DNA of 64,000 nt from Erythrocercus mccallii (Eukaryota; Chordata; Aves; Passeriformes; Dicruridae), in contig VZRG01000030.1 in NCBI GenBank assembly GCA_013397435.1, positions 1,321,477 through 1,385,476 on the forward strand, in the 5' to 3' direction. A model generated the notes under the pieces. The model made no database searches and had not been told where the DNA came from. It saw only the letters and a program-made list of their open reading frames with translations. This document shows, one piece after another, positions 27,557-36,700 of the stretch. Each line of letters opens with the position of its first letter. Position 1 is the first letter of the stretch. The translations under genes and the position numbers were made by a program.

Positions 27557-30125
27557 ACAATTTAAAAACCCTGAAACAGCCTCTTTTCTTTTTATATATG
27601 TTTTTACTTATGATTTTAGCTTTCTTTTAGAATATGATAATAGTGCAAACAATGCAAAAAATTTAATATAATAAAACAAACAAAAATCAAATGTTCAAGT
27701 ATTAAACAGAATTACTTAAAACTCAAATATTTTTTAAAGTAGCATTAAAAACAAATGAGCTGATCCTAACCTCAATCTGAAATACAATTTTAAACACAGG
27801 CTAGGTTAACATCAATCAACAAGCTGCATAAGTCATTTCCAAGTTAAAATTCACTCACTCATGAACTGTCCTTTTATAACTTTCTGAATCTAAAACTAAG
27901 TCCACGACCTCATAATATTAAGCAAATGTTGGTTATAATCTGTTTGTATTAGAAAACAGCACAGAATCTTAAAACTAAACAGAAGTTAGTGTTGTACTGA
28001 TGTGTATGATGGATGACACAAGAGCAAGTCAGCCAGGTATATTCCCACAGATCACTAGTGCAAATAAGCACTCACATGACTGTTTCAAAATCAAGTCACA
28101 TAAACGTTAAATAAAAACTCATCTTTACACTTCAGGTTTTGACCACGTCCAGCTCATAAGGGTGGCTTAAACATGAGCAAAAGGGAGAAGGACACAAATG
28201 GGGTGAATGAAGCTGCCAGCCTTGTGTTAGAATACTAAGTAAGCTGCCATCCTCCTCACACAAGTGGCAAAAAGAAACCATCTCCCAACTCACCTAAACT
28301 ATCCCACTGTGCATAATCACACCTTCCACAGTCCATCTCACAGGAGGAGCAAGGTTACTGAGTTAACAGGGAAGGCGTTACCTCCTCTCTCAAGGCTTAC
28401 GAGTGCTAGGTACCCCCAAACCACCAGGCGTAGGCAGCAGACCTGAGGAGTCAAAGGAACTGAACATTAGATATTCCAAATGTAAACTGCATGTTTTAGA
28501 CAACCATCTGTAAAAATGGCTAACTTGGAAAAGCAAGCCTTTCTCCACTTTTAACGGCTTGTGCTTGCATGGTTTTCATTACCTTTCCATGCCATTCCTT
28601 GCTATCTGCCCCACTTATTGTTCTATCCCACTAAGTAGAATGGCAGTGCTGCAGACCAGGATACATGAATGCACATGAATGCAAAATGTGAAACACAGGT
28701 CCTGTGCTGTTGAATGACATCACTTACCATAACTATATCCTACTTTAGTGATAATCTTGCTTTCAATTAACCTGGAGTAAGAATCTATGGGGACAAAATC
28801 AGAGACTATTTCATTTCTTACATATTCTAAATTTTAAGCATGATTTAATTGGAAACCCAAATTCTGTCCACCTTCACACAAGGGACTCATTGCTGAAGAT
28901 CAGCATTTAACTTAGAACACCCTGATTGCAAAAAAAAAAACCAATACACAGACCAGGAAAAACAAGAGTCAAGACAAGATTAACTTTTCCATTAGATCAA
29001 GTGACAGAAATACTTTTGATATTATTTTGATTTTAATTGCTATTTTCTTCCTGAACAACAGATCTTACTACATGTATTTTTTCTTAGAGTGCTGCTTAAT
29101 CAGAAAGTCTTAGCATCTGGCATGTGAAGGTATGGACTAAAACAGCCAGAAAAAAGGTAACTGTATATAATAAAAATAAGCTGATAATTCTCTGACAAGC
29201 AGAAAGTCTGGATACTGTAAAGAAGGCATACCTGCCAGTAAACTCATGGGACACAGACGACATATGCTACACCTGCATCATGAGAGAAGACCTTGAATTG
29301 GAAGGAAGATGGGATGCTCCCCTAAAGGCAAGACATTTCCCGGAAACCTGAAATACTGGAATACCTGGCGACTTGCAGTATTCTAAATATGACAGAACTC
29401 CACTGGAGTATTGATCCAAGATGTTCAATACTAAAGGTTTCTTAAAACACTGTGTTATGCACAGATTTAAAACAGTTAAGAAAAGCAACATACACCACAC
29501 AAAGTTCTTATAAGCTTTTGCAGTCCAGTACTTCATTAGGAATTTCAATAAGAAAAAAATAGCCAGATACGGCACAAACTGAGTATTGCAGAACCTAAAA
29601 TGTCAATAATAATAACCCTTTAACAAAATCCTGACTAGAGAGCATGCAAGTCGAAAGAGCTCAGAGATGAAAGAACACATCTCTAGCAATTTCACTGTTT
29701 TCCACTCTTGAGGATTCTGTTATGTCACTTTTAAATCTTCTTTTCAGAAGGACTCATCTCAATTCTCTTCTCTACAGAACTCCTCAGGTTCCCTGCAAAA
29801 ATATTTAGGCTCTTCTTTTTTGTCTTTAAAGTCAAAGAGCATATATATGTACATAGATATAATTTAGAACCTCAAATACAATTCAGGAAACAAAAGCTAT
29901 GACACACAGCTCATTATCTTCGTTATTTTACATGATCTCATCTTCTTCAAAACAATGATAGCCTTCCGGCTGCACTGTAACCAGGACTGTGCAGAGCACT
30001 CCAAACGGTTGGACAAGTGTTCTTTGCAGTAGCTGCACTGGAACCAAATAGAATCTTGTTTGACTTCCCTCCACCACTTTTTTCAGCCTGGTTTCCTAAG
30101 GAAATCAGATTTATGCAACCACTCA

Positions 30126-30141
30126 GGGAGGGAGGGAAGGG
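30126..30141 (+). other. Canonical G-quadruplex motif
   Basis: GGGAGGGAGGGAAGGG has four G3 tracts with loops of 1, 1 and 2 bases, a pattern expected to form a stable parallel quadruplex. It sits in presumed PDE10A intron 1, about 1 kb from the CpG island. Confidence 0.7.
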
Positions 30142-32383
30142 TACACATATGTATATATGCACCACATGTGAATGTCTGTCCATCCATCTGTCTGACCTCA
30201 CTAATACCTTTTGAGCCCATTGGTCAGTTTCAATCACATTCAAAAGAGAAGCAGAGAATATCAGACTTTTAATTTCCTGAAAGTTTCATGGGCATGGGCT
30301 GCAGAGCATGGAAAAGTGTTTCCACAGAGAGAGGCTGCATGTCTTCTTAGACGTCAGTAAACTCACAGGGGAAAGGATAGTTCTGCTCCTTTCCTGCCTG
30401 CTGGAAAATCTTCAGTCAGAGGTCATAATCAGTGAAAGATGACCACATTTCTTGTGTTCAAGATTTCATAAAATAGCTTAAGTTAAATTCACTAATGCTT
30501 TTAAAGCTGTTTTGAACAAAGCTGATGTTTACCACATCTTCTTTTTCATGGTCTAGCGTAGGAGTGAATTGCCCTACATGATACACATTCCCTGGTTCAG
30601 TTCTTTGCTCTCAAGACCGCTTATTTTAAAACATCAGTGTTGTACCACACTCATGGCAGCATTCTACCCCTATCAAACAGAAAGAAAATTAAAACTGAAA
30701 CAGCTTAGGATTTCCTTCAGGTCTCAAGACTAAACAAGTATGTGGCTCTGTACCATAACCAACTATTGAATAAAGTTGCAAAAAGAGCAGCAAATACAAT
30801 GACCATCTTTATTCACCACTACTCTGGAACACAAGTACTACCACACTTGCAGGATACTGTGCTCAAGACAGCTGTAAATAATAAAACAGATAATGAGGTT
30901 TCAGTGGATATCTCTGTAGTTCTTCTCACATCCCCCGAATGAACCATACAGAGTTCACCTGTATCCAAAAAGCCACTTTTATCAAAGTATACTAACAGAT
31001 TAAAATTCAAGTCTAGGGACACATTAAGGCATAGATCCACAAACTAAGGAGCTGTCACAAAAAAGAAAATAAAGCCACAGTTGACAGAAGTCACCCTCAG
31101 CATCAAAATACTGGACAAGCAAAAAAAAAAAAAATCCTTATAAAAATATACCTATTATACATATTTCAACCCTGATACATGAGTCGCTTGTAAATTCTTT
31201 AGTCCCGTGACCCCACAGAACCCCGCACATTTCCCGCCGGGGCGCTGGCACCGAGGGCTGGCTGGTGGACACGGGCAGGCAGACCCGGGAGGTTTCGGCC
31301 CGAAGCCCCGGCCGTTCCGGGCCACCCCAGCCCCGGGGCGCGCACCCGGCGGGGCGCGGCGTGCCGGGGAAGCGCCTCAAAGGCGGGAGGGCGAGACACC
31401 CGAGGGGCAGCCTGGCCGCACGTCCCTGCAAACGGGGAGTTTGTGACATGCGAAGCCTCCTCCCCGCTCCCCACACACCGCCGCAAGGGCTCGGGCCGCT
31501 CCCGCCGGGCTCCCCCGGCCGGCGCGGGGACGGCACTGGCCGAGGCGGCACCGAGAGGAGGCCGAGCGGCTGCTCCGGCCCCACTCCCGCCTGCCGGCGC
31601 GGGGCGACCGCGGACCCGCGCCCTTCCCCCGCGTTCGGGCTCGGTGGGAGCCGGCGAGGCTTTGGGAACGGCTGGCTGCGGAGCGCCCTTTGTAAAGCGC
31701 CTCAATTCCCCCTTTATTCCGCCCTCCCCGCCAGCCGGTCACTATTACCGTTCCGGCGCCAGCCCCCCGTAGCAAGGAGCACATGTTTCCTCTCGGGCTC
31801 CCGGCCCGCCTTACAACGAGCCACGGCCAGGGGAAGGCGGCACCCGGTACCAAAGCCGAATCAGAAATATGGAATGTGAACGCGCGTGGCAGCTCTGACG
31901 GGGGATGCAGAAAGAAGCGATCCATTTCACCCTTTTCGGTCCTCCGCCGCCGCTTTTCTGTCAATTGCCGATACCATAATGCTTCCTTATTGCCTGTTCA
32001 AGTAAGCAGGGGGGACAGTCTCCATTCCCTTACGTGTCATTCCTGAGCAAATTAAGCATGTACCAAGCAAAAGGCTGACATACATATACGTAGAGTTGTC
32101 TGATCCCGGAATGATGCCGAAATCCTCGAGGCGTTAACAGCCAGCTCCCACAAAGAGCACTCAATTACATCGAGCATCCCCTTTGTCCGTGCATCCTCAA
32201 TACACACCCGGCCGCTCCTCCATGCGTCCACGCACGCCCCACGTATACGGCCCCTTTGTGTCCTCGCCTCCCCACCACTCACAAAGAAATGCCCTTTCCA
32301 CAAGGCATGCACCCAGCCTCGGACACAGCCCTTCGCCTTCCCTCGAGACACGCGCGACCCGCCGCCGGGCACAGCGCTCCGGT

Positions 32384-32390
32384 ACCTACT
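32384..32390 (-). other. PDE10A: Splice donor of PDE10A exon 1, with a second GT four bases downstream
   Basis: Read on the minus strand the junction is ACAA|GTAGGTACC. The first GT (32389-32388) gives a phase-1 end. That matches the split Ser/Gly codon expected where alternative PDE10A first exons join a common exon 2. A second GT follows at 32385-32384 (GTAG|GTACC) and would add four bases, shifting the frame into exon 2. The first is therefore preferred. Confidence 0.7.
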
Positions 32391-32453
32391 TGTATTCAAG
32401 AAACAGTCCGTAAACCTCCTAAAGCAGCTTGCAGAATTAGATCCATCTTCCAT
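32390..32453 (-). CDS. PDE10A: PDE10A first coding exon (PDE10A2-type N-terminus), partial CDS
   Basis: PDE10A hydrolyses cAMP and cGMP and is strongly expressed in striatal neurons. Its GAF and catalytic domains are encoded by later exons that are not recognised here. The exon encodes 21 residues plus one base. The peptide begins MEDGSN, contains ASCFRRFT and ends DCFLNT. It closely parallels the mammalian PDE10A2 start as I remember it (MEDGPSNNASC then FRRLTECFL), one residue shorter. Cys10 corresponds to the palmitoylated Cys11 and Thr15, in RRFT, to the PKA-phosphorylated Thr16 of mammalian PDE10A2. These control membrane attachment. The ATG has G at -3 and G at +4, a strong Kozak context. 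The exon ends in phase 1 before GTAGGT, so an exon 2 beginning GT would complete Ser and lead into the known LTDEKV sequence. It sits in a CpG island. The gene runs toward lower coordinates. The family call is firm; the exact 3' edge is slightly less so. Confidence 0.9.
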
Positions 32454-33248
32454 GTCTGGCCCTAGGAGCAGGGGAGACGAGAAGGAGAAGAAGGCGCCTC
32501 TCTGCCGCTGCTGCCGCCTAGGAGTCCTGCTCCCGCCGGGGCCGTCGCCTCCTCGGATCCCGTCGCCGCGGGCTGCTGCTGCTGCAGCACCGAGGGAATT
32601 GCAGGACCACGGGCGAGAGGCGGCTGGGGAGAGGAGGAGCCGGGAGTGCTGCTGCTGGGGGCTGCCGGCTGCGGAACGGAGCAGCAAGCCCTGGATGGAG
32701 GAAGAACAGAAGAGTCTCCTCCTGCCGCTGCCGCCTGGATGGGCGATCAAGTGAGCTGCTGCTGCTGCTGCTCCGCCAACATCTCTTCCTCCTCCTCCTC
32801 CTCCACCTCCTGCCGCTTTCGCTGCCTCTCCTCCTCCTTCCCTCCCTTGGAGACTTGTGAGGTTAAAGGAAAATGAGGAGGGGAAACGAGGAGGCGGCGG
32901 CAAGAAATAAAAAGAAGATGGAGAAGCGGAGGAGAAGGAGGGGATTGGAATGAGGAAAGGAGCCGCTGCCGCTCTAGAGACGATGCTGGCGGAGACGGCG
33001 GAGGAGGCTGTGCCTGTAGCGCGGCTCCTGCTGCTGCTGGTGGTTGTTAGGAGGAGAGAAAGGGAGCTGCAGGCTGCCGAGTCGCCTCCAGGAGCGGGGG
33101 GAGGAGGAGGAGACCCGCCGCTGCCTCCACCTCCACCGCTCTGGCCATGGGAATGGAGCGGGCGGCTGCCGGAGCCGGGTTCTTCCCCGGGTGCTGCAGC
33201 CAGGGGGGCCGAGGGGCGGGATAAGATCCGCTTCTCCGGGTTGGACAT
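32390..33248 (-). CDS. PDE10A: Possible N-terminally extended PDE10A first exon (upstream in-frame start)
   Basis: The frame of the PDE10A2 exon stays open upstream for 265 codons to an ATG at 33248 (protein start MSNPEKRIL). An in-frame TAG at 33294-33296 lies 15 codons before it. No other methionine occurs between this start and the MEDG start, which becomes residue 266. The ATG has A at -3 and T at +4, a moderate context. The extension is low-complexity: Pro5 near 47-51, a Thr/Ser block near 68-73, Phe/Pro/Ser-rich 97-130, Gly8 near 147-154, and Ala6 near 160-165 and 221-226. There is no signal peptide and no recognised domain. From memory, unverified, some current human PDE10A models are about 1,055 residues long, roughly 265 more than the 789-residue PDE10A2, which would fit an orthologous extension. 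The alternative is an open 5' UTR, because GC-rich DNA has few stops. It would change how the Cys10 anchor is displayed. Confidence 0.45.
32572..32588. repeat. Second GCT/GCA repeat in the PDE10A 5' region
   Basis: Four GCT units followed by GCA are read on the minus strand as a second six-alanine tract of the extended frame, about 40 codons before the MEDG start. Confidence 0.7.
32755..32772. repeat. (GCT)6 triplet repeat, read as an Ala6 tract on the minus strand
   Basis: There are six perfect GCT units on the plus strand. In the PDE10A extended frame they are read as GCA/GCT codons, giving six alanines after Gly-Gly. The tract is either coding, if the extension is used, or 5' UTR. Confidence 0.8.
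32784..32811. repeat. (TCC)n triplet tract, read as poly-glycine on the minus strand
   Basis: A run of TCC units with one ACC interruption follows the GCT repeat after a short spacer. In the extended PDE10A frame it encodes most of an eight-glycine run. Together with the GCT repeat it makes a compound triplet region likely to vary in length. Confidence 0.75.
32859..32945. repeat. Purine-rich (GA/GGA) tract
   Basis: The plus strand is almost uninterrupted purine for about 85 bases, apart from a few T and C positions, including GGAGAAGCGGAGGAGAAGG. Such tracts can form triplex structures. On the minus strand it encodes the Phe/Ser/Pro-rich part of the extended PDE10A frame. Confidence 0.6.
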
Positions 33249-33966
33249 GCTTCCGCTCTTCCCTCCCTTTCGCGGTAGTTTAAGGCAGGACGTCTAGCAG
33301 AGACACCGGAGTAAAGCGAAAGGGAAAGCCGAAAAAGGACGGAGCGCAACAAGGGGCAACCGCAGATGGGTCCTGCGTTCCCCCCGGCACCTCCCGGGCA
33401 GTATTTCCTCCGCACCCCGGCTCCCCGTCCTCATAAAATCCTCACATTTCCGTTCCCCCTTTAGGCCAGAGGGGACAAGGCGCTACTGACCGCCAAGCGG
33501 TTTCAATCCCCTTTAAAATCCGCTTTTCCCCATGCTCCCACCTCGCATTCAAAGCAAGAAAACGGCAACAATCTGTATTTTCTTCGAGCGAGGCAATTTT
33601 TGCCCCGTATGTGCGCGCTCGCCTGCAAAGAGGCAGATACAGTCACTGCAGTGCCGCTTCCAGCACCAGCCCCGGCCGCCAGAAAACGCCCACTGGCGGA
33701 GCCAGCACTTCCCAGGCTCCCTCCCTCTCACTGCCAGGCGCACACACGGGAGCTACGGCACAGGGGTTACCTAAAGGGAAAGCGGGGAGAAACACGACGA
33801 AAAGATCGTCCCTATGCGGTGTCATTGTTTTAAACATATATTTCCAGCTGCTGAGATCAAAAGGCGGACGCCCTGCTGTGCCTGAGAGTTCCCCCTCCGT
33901 TTCTGTGGGGCATCCAACACCAGATGCACCAGAAGATGCGCAGACCCTCCCCGACGCTCAGCATCA

Positions 33967-33972
33967 CACGTG
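33967..33972. promoter_or_regulatory. CACGTG E-box
   Basis: A perfect CACGTG within CACACGTGTT sits at the inner edge of the distal CpG-island lobe, about 0.7 kb upstream of the extended start. It is a motif for bHLH factors such as USF or MYC/MAX. It is a short motif, so functional use is speculative. Confidence 0.3.
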
Positions 33973-34192
33973 TTTGCTTTGGCTCCCCGCGGCCTTTCCC
34001 ACCACTTGGCACACTGACAGCCACTCATCCCTCTCAACCCGAGCCCTCCGAGGCTGCCTCAGACCCTGCTCTCAGATGCAGTGTGCCACCGGGGCTGCCA
34101 CCGGCAAGCAGACACCGTGGCTCACCAGGGGAGCCTGTCGCGCTGGCCAGCCGCCAGCTCGACCCGCGCTGGGGTCCCTGGGCGTTCAGGGT

Positions 34193-34203
34193 CCCGCCCC
34201 GCC
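34193..34203 (-). promoter_or_regulatory. Sp1/KLF GC box
   Basis: The plus strand reads CCCGCCCCGCC, so the minus strand carries GGCGGGGCGGG, a consensus GC box. It lies about 0.95 kb upstream of the extended PDE10A ATG and in the gene's own orientation. Single GC boxes are common in CpG islands, so its use is inferred. Confidence 0.4.
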
Positions 34204-34490
34204 GCCCCAGCCCGCCAGTCCGGCCGCAGCCCGCCCGTCCCCGCGCCTCGGCGGTCCGCGCTACGGCGGCCCTCAGCAGGGCAGCCGCCGCCCGAACGCC
34301 CGGCCAAGGGAAGCCCAAAGGAGGGCTCGGATTGGAGCGGGGCCGATGACCGCCCTCAAAGCCCCCGCCGCTTGTATTTCGTTTCGCCCTAAATTCTCTC
34401 TACCCTGGGCGTCAGCTGCCGACAGGCGGGAGGACAGGTCCGAGCCCACCGAGGTTCACCTCCAGCAGCAGGAAAGAATGGCCAAATATC

Positions 34491-34500
34491 GCCAATTGGC
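34491..34500. promoter_or_regulatory. Palindromic CCAAT/ATTGG element
   Basis: GCCAATTGGC is a perfect 10-bp palindrome that holds a CCAAT box on both strands, a possible NF-Y site. Another ATTGG occurs near 34329 (GGATTGGAGC). Both lie upstream of the PDE10A start in the CpG island. Confidence 0.4.
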
Positions 34501-35020
34501 CTTGGGACTCCCCTCAGCCCGGCCGAGCGCTCCCGCCGGGCCGGGCCGAGCGCGACCGCGGCCGTCGTAGAGGCGATGCCCCTCGCCGCCCGTCGGCACG
34601 ATGGGAGCCCCAGGGCTGCGGGCAGCCCGCCGCCGAGCTCCCCTCCCGGGCCAGCCGCACCCCCAGCGCTGTCAGCGCCGGGAACAAGCCATCATCGTTC
34701 ATCACCCGGGCAGCCGCTGCTGCCCTTGGCGCCCCTGCCCTCACCCCGAAGCGGCGGCGCTCATCTGAGCGGGGGCTCCGCTGCCCGGCCGTCGCCTCCC
34801 CTCGCCCGGCGGTGGCTGTCGGGCAGCGGGGCGTCCCCTGCCCTCGGAGGGGGCGCGGGGGCTCAGCGCGGGCTGCCCGGGCGCCAGGCAGGAGCTCCCT
34901 CGGGACACCCCCGAAGCCGATCGCCGGCGCGGGGGCACCTCTGGGGCCCGGCTGCGAGGGACCGGTGCCCGGCGCGGCAGGACAGCGCGCAGAGGGCGCC
35001 TGCCCCGCAGCTACCTGGAC

Positions 35021-35027
35021 GGGGCGG
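35021..35027 (+). promoter_or_regulatory. Sp1/KLF GC box
   Basis: GGGGCGG, embedded in GGACGGGGCGGAGGG, is a canonical GC-box core in the distal lobe of the island. A similar GAGGGGCGGG stands at 33211-33220 inside the extended frame. Both are motif matches only. Confidence 0.35.
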
Positions 35028-35753
35028 AGGGAACCGCTCTCCCCAGGTGGAGGACGCATCCCCTCGGCGCTACCCACGCCAGCGGGCGGAGAAGCGGCCG
35101 CCGCGCTGGTGCCCACCCAGGCGGGGCCGCCGCCGTGCCGCCGGCAGCAGATTTTGTTGAGGGGCGGCGGGGTCCCCGCGCCGCCAGGGCGGGCGCTGCC
35201 CCGCGGCGGGGATGGAGCGGGCACAGCCGCAACCGTTGCAGATATTGGCGGAAAAGATGTTTGTGTTGCCTCTGCCAGCAGGGCACCTGAAAAGCGGGAG
35301 ATTCTGTTTTGCACCTCTACCTTCCCGGAGATCAGACCTCCGCGCCGTCCGCCGCCACTCCAGGTGCTGCATTACCGGCTCCAGGTGTCGGCGGGAATCC
35401 TCATCGAACTACGGCAGTCTTCCTATTTCCGTTCAAAATTAAGCTCGCTCTTTCGAATTCCGACTCCTGCTTTGAAAACAGTGTAAACCTACGCTTTTGG
35501 GTTTTATTTTAAATCGTTCAAGTGTTTTATATTTATCGTTTCAGGACTTCTTTTAATGCTAGAAAACACACCAACTCCTGTTAAAGCTAGAGTCTTTATG
35601 TATCAATCTGTAACGCTGGAAAAGATATTCTTCTGAAAATAGCAACGCTTTCAAATTAAAGTGCATTTCCACCCAGCTGAATGTTCAGTGACAGTGAGAA
35701 ACAACCCCCAGAGTTTGAAAAAGGTTTAGAATGCAAGAACAGAGACTCTAATT

Positions 35754-35772
35754 AAACAAACAAACAAACAAA
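35754..35772. repeat. (AAAC)4 short tandem repeat
   Basis: Four AAAC units run into a short A tract just outside the CpG island. A similar AAAAC run is at 45643-45660. Confidence 0.85.
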
Positions 35773-36039
35773 AAAAGAAAACAAAATAACAAGACTCAGG
35801 TTTTACTAAACTGTTTCCATCTGCATGGTTCTTAAAACCTGTTGCCTAAAATTCCTGAACGAAAATGCAGAAAACTGAATCTGCTTTTGTGATCCAGTTT
35901 CTCTTAGTATTTGCCTTTACCAAAATAGTTTAATAACTATTTCACATGCTTATTTGTGTGAGATGCTTTTATTTCCTTAAGTCCAACCATTACATAGAGA
36001 GCTTTTTCCCTGAAAACTGCTGCACAAGAACTAGAGATT

Positions 36040-36700
36040 CAGTGAATATTTAAATTCTCCGAGAGAAAGTTTTGTTAATGGAAACAAAATTTCAGTGAAT
36101 TGCGCTTTGTTATTGCAGCCTGTTTGCTTAGCAATTAACGATTTCTTATTAGAAAAACTCTTATACTAAAATGTTTAAATTGAAAGAGCTAATCAGATTG
36201 AAATGACTGACAAAAAGCAAGAGCCAGTCACCCGAAAAAATTAAAGCAGGTCTTTTAAACAGATTAGTCCCAAATTGTTCTGTCAATATCAAGAGTAAAT
36301 TACTGAAACTTTACAGTGTCAATTTATAATCTTGTTTAACTATGCTAATCTATGCTAAATTCCTCAATTGCTGTTCATCCAAACTGCAGTTGTTCAAATA
36401 TCACTGCCTTAGAGTGTATATCTGTGTATTTATACAAGGCATGTCAATTGTGCAAGTATAAATATGTATCTGTATGTTCATCAAACAGGCAAAATACATT
36501 TTGATTTGTAACAAATGATCAGATATCCTAGAAAAGCAGCTTTCAAGTTAAGGGTTATTTACAAACCATGCAACTGATTACTATTCATTAGCCATTGGCA
36601 ATTCATACCTGATTGGTCATCTGCTTCTTGGCTGGGCAAGCAAAAGCAATCACAGAGAAAAGTTAGATGACAGTGAAAATTAATTTTCAAGCTCTCTACA
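36040..36700. promoter_or_regulatory. Possible upstream conserved regulatory stretch
   Basis: AT-rich but not simple sequence. It contains SOX-like CTTTGTTATTG near 36103, several homeodomain-like TTAAT/TAATT cores, two ATTGG boxes and the 14-bp palindrome. It has no reading frame. It is called only from motif density next to a developmental promoter. Confidence 0.2.
36675..36688. repeat. 14-bp perfect palindrome with a TTAATT core
   Basis: GAAAATTAATTTTC is self-complementary and contains the homeodomain-type ATTAAT core. Just before it are two ATTGG (CCAAT) motifs near 36593 and 36613. It lies about 1.2 kb beyond the upstream edge of the CpG island. Confidence 0.5.

Larger units (their letters stand above)
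23682..31199. other. Presumed PDE10A intron 1, proximal part
   Basis: AT-rich sequence containing the regulatory-looking block at 26.25-26.86 kb, the CTCF-like motifs and the G-quadruplex. An A14 run is at 31121-31134 just before the CpG island. No exon was recognised on either strand. Confidence 0.55.
31200..35480. promoter_or_regulatory. Large multi-lobed CpG island covering the PDE10A promoter and first exon
   Basis: GC and CpG density rise abruptly near 31200 and fall near 35480, against AT-rich flanks with few CpGs. Three dense lobes are visible: about 31200-31780, 32450-33300 (exon 1 and the extended frame) and 33900-35420. The stretches between them are milder. No convincing TATA box for minus-strand transcription was seen upstream of the exon, so dispersed initiation is expected. 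Candidate Sp1, CCAAT and E-box elements lie at 33211-33220, 33967-33972, 34193-34203, 34491-34500 and 35021-35027. Many long frames on both strands here are by-products of high GC. The start site cannot be placed from sequence alone, and a divergent non-coding transcript toward higher coordinates is possible. Confidence 0.85.

Noticed and set aside
31265..31879. 204-codon plus-strand frame and overlapping minus-strand frames in the proximal CpG-island lobe
   Set aside because: Composition is typical of translated CpG island and several frames are open at once, so none is supported.
1..32389. Search for PDE10A exon 2 and for the alternative first exon of isoform 1 (MRIEERKS...)
   Set aside because: Neither was found by eye on the minus strand. 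Short exons could have been missed, so absence is not claimed as proven.
33611..34570. 319-codon open frame on the plus strand upstream of PDE10A
   Set aside because: It lies in very GC-rich DNA where stops are rare, has low-complexity Pro/Ala/Arg/Ser composition and no recognisable domain, and overlaps other long frames on both strands.
34514..35314. 266-codon open frame on the minus strand in the distal CpG-island lobe
   Set aside because: It has the same GC-driven openness and no domain. It is not in frame with the PDE10A exon and is shadowed by equally long plus-strand frames.
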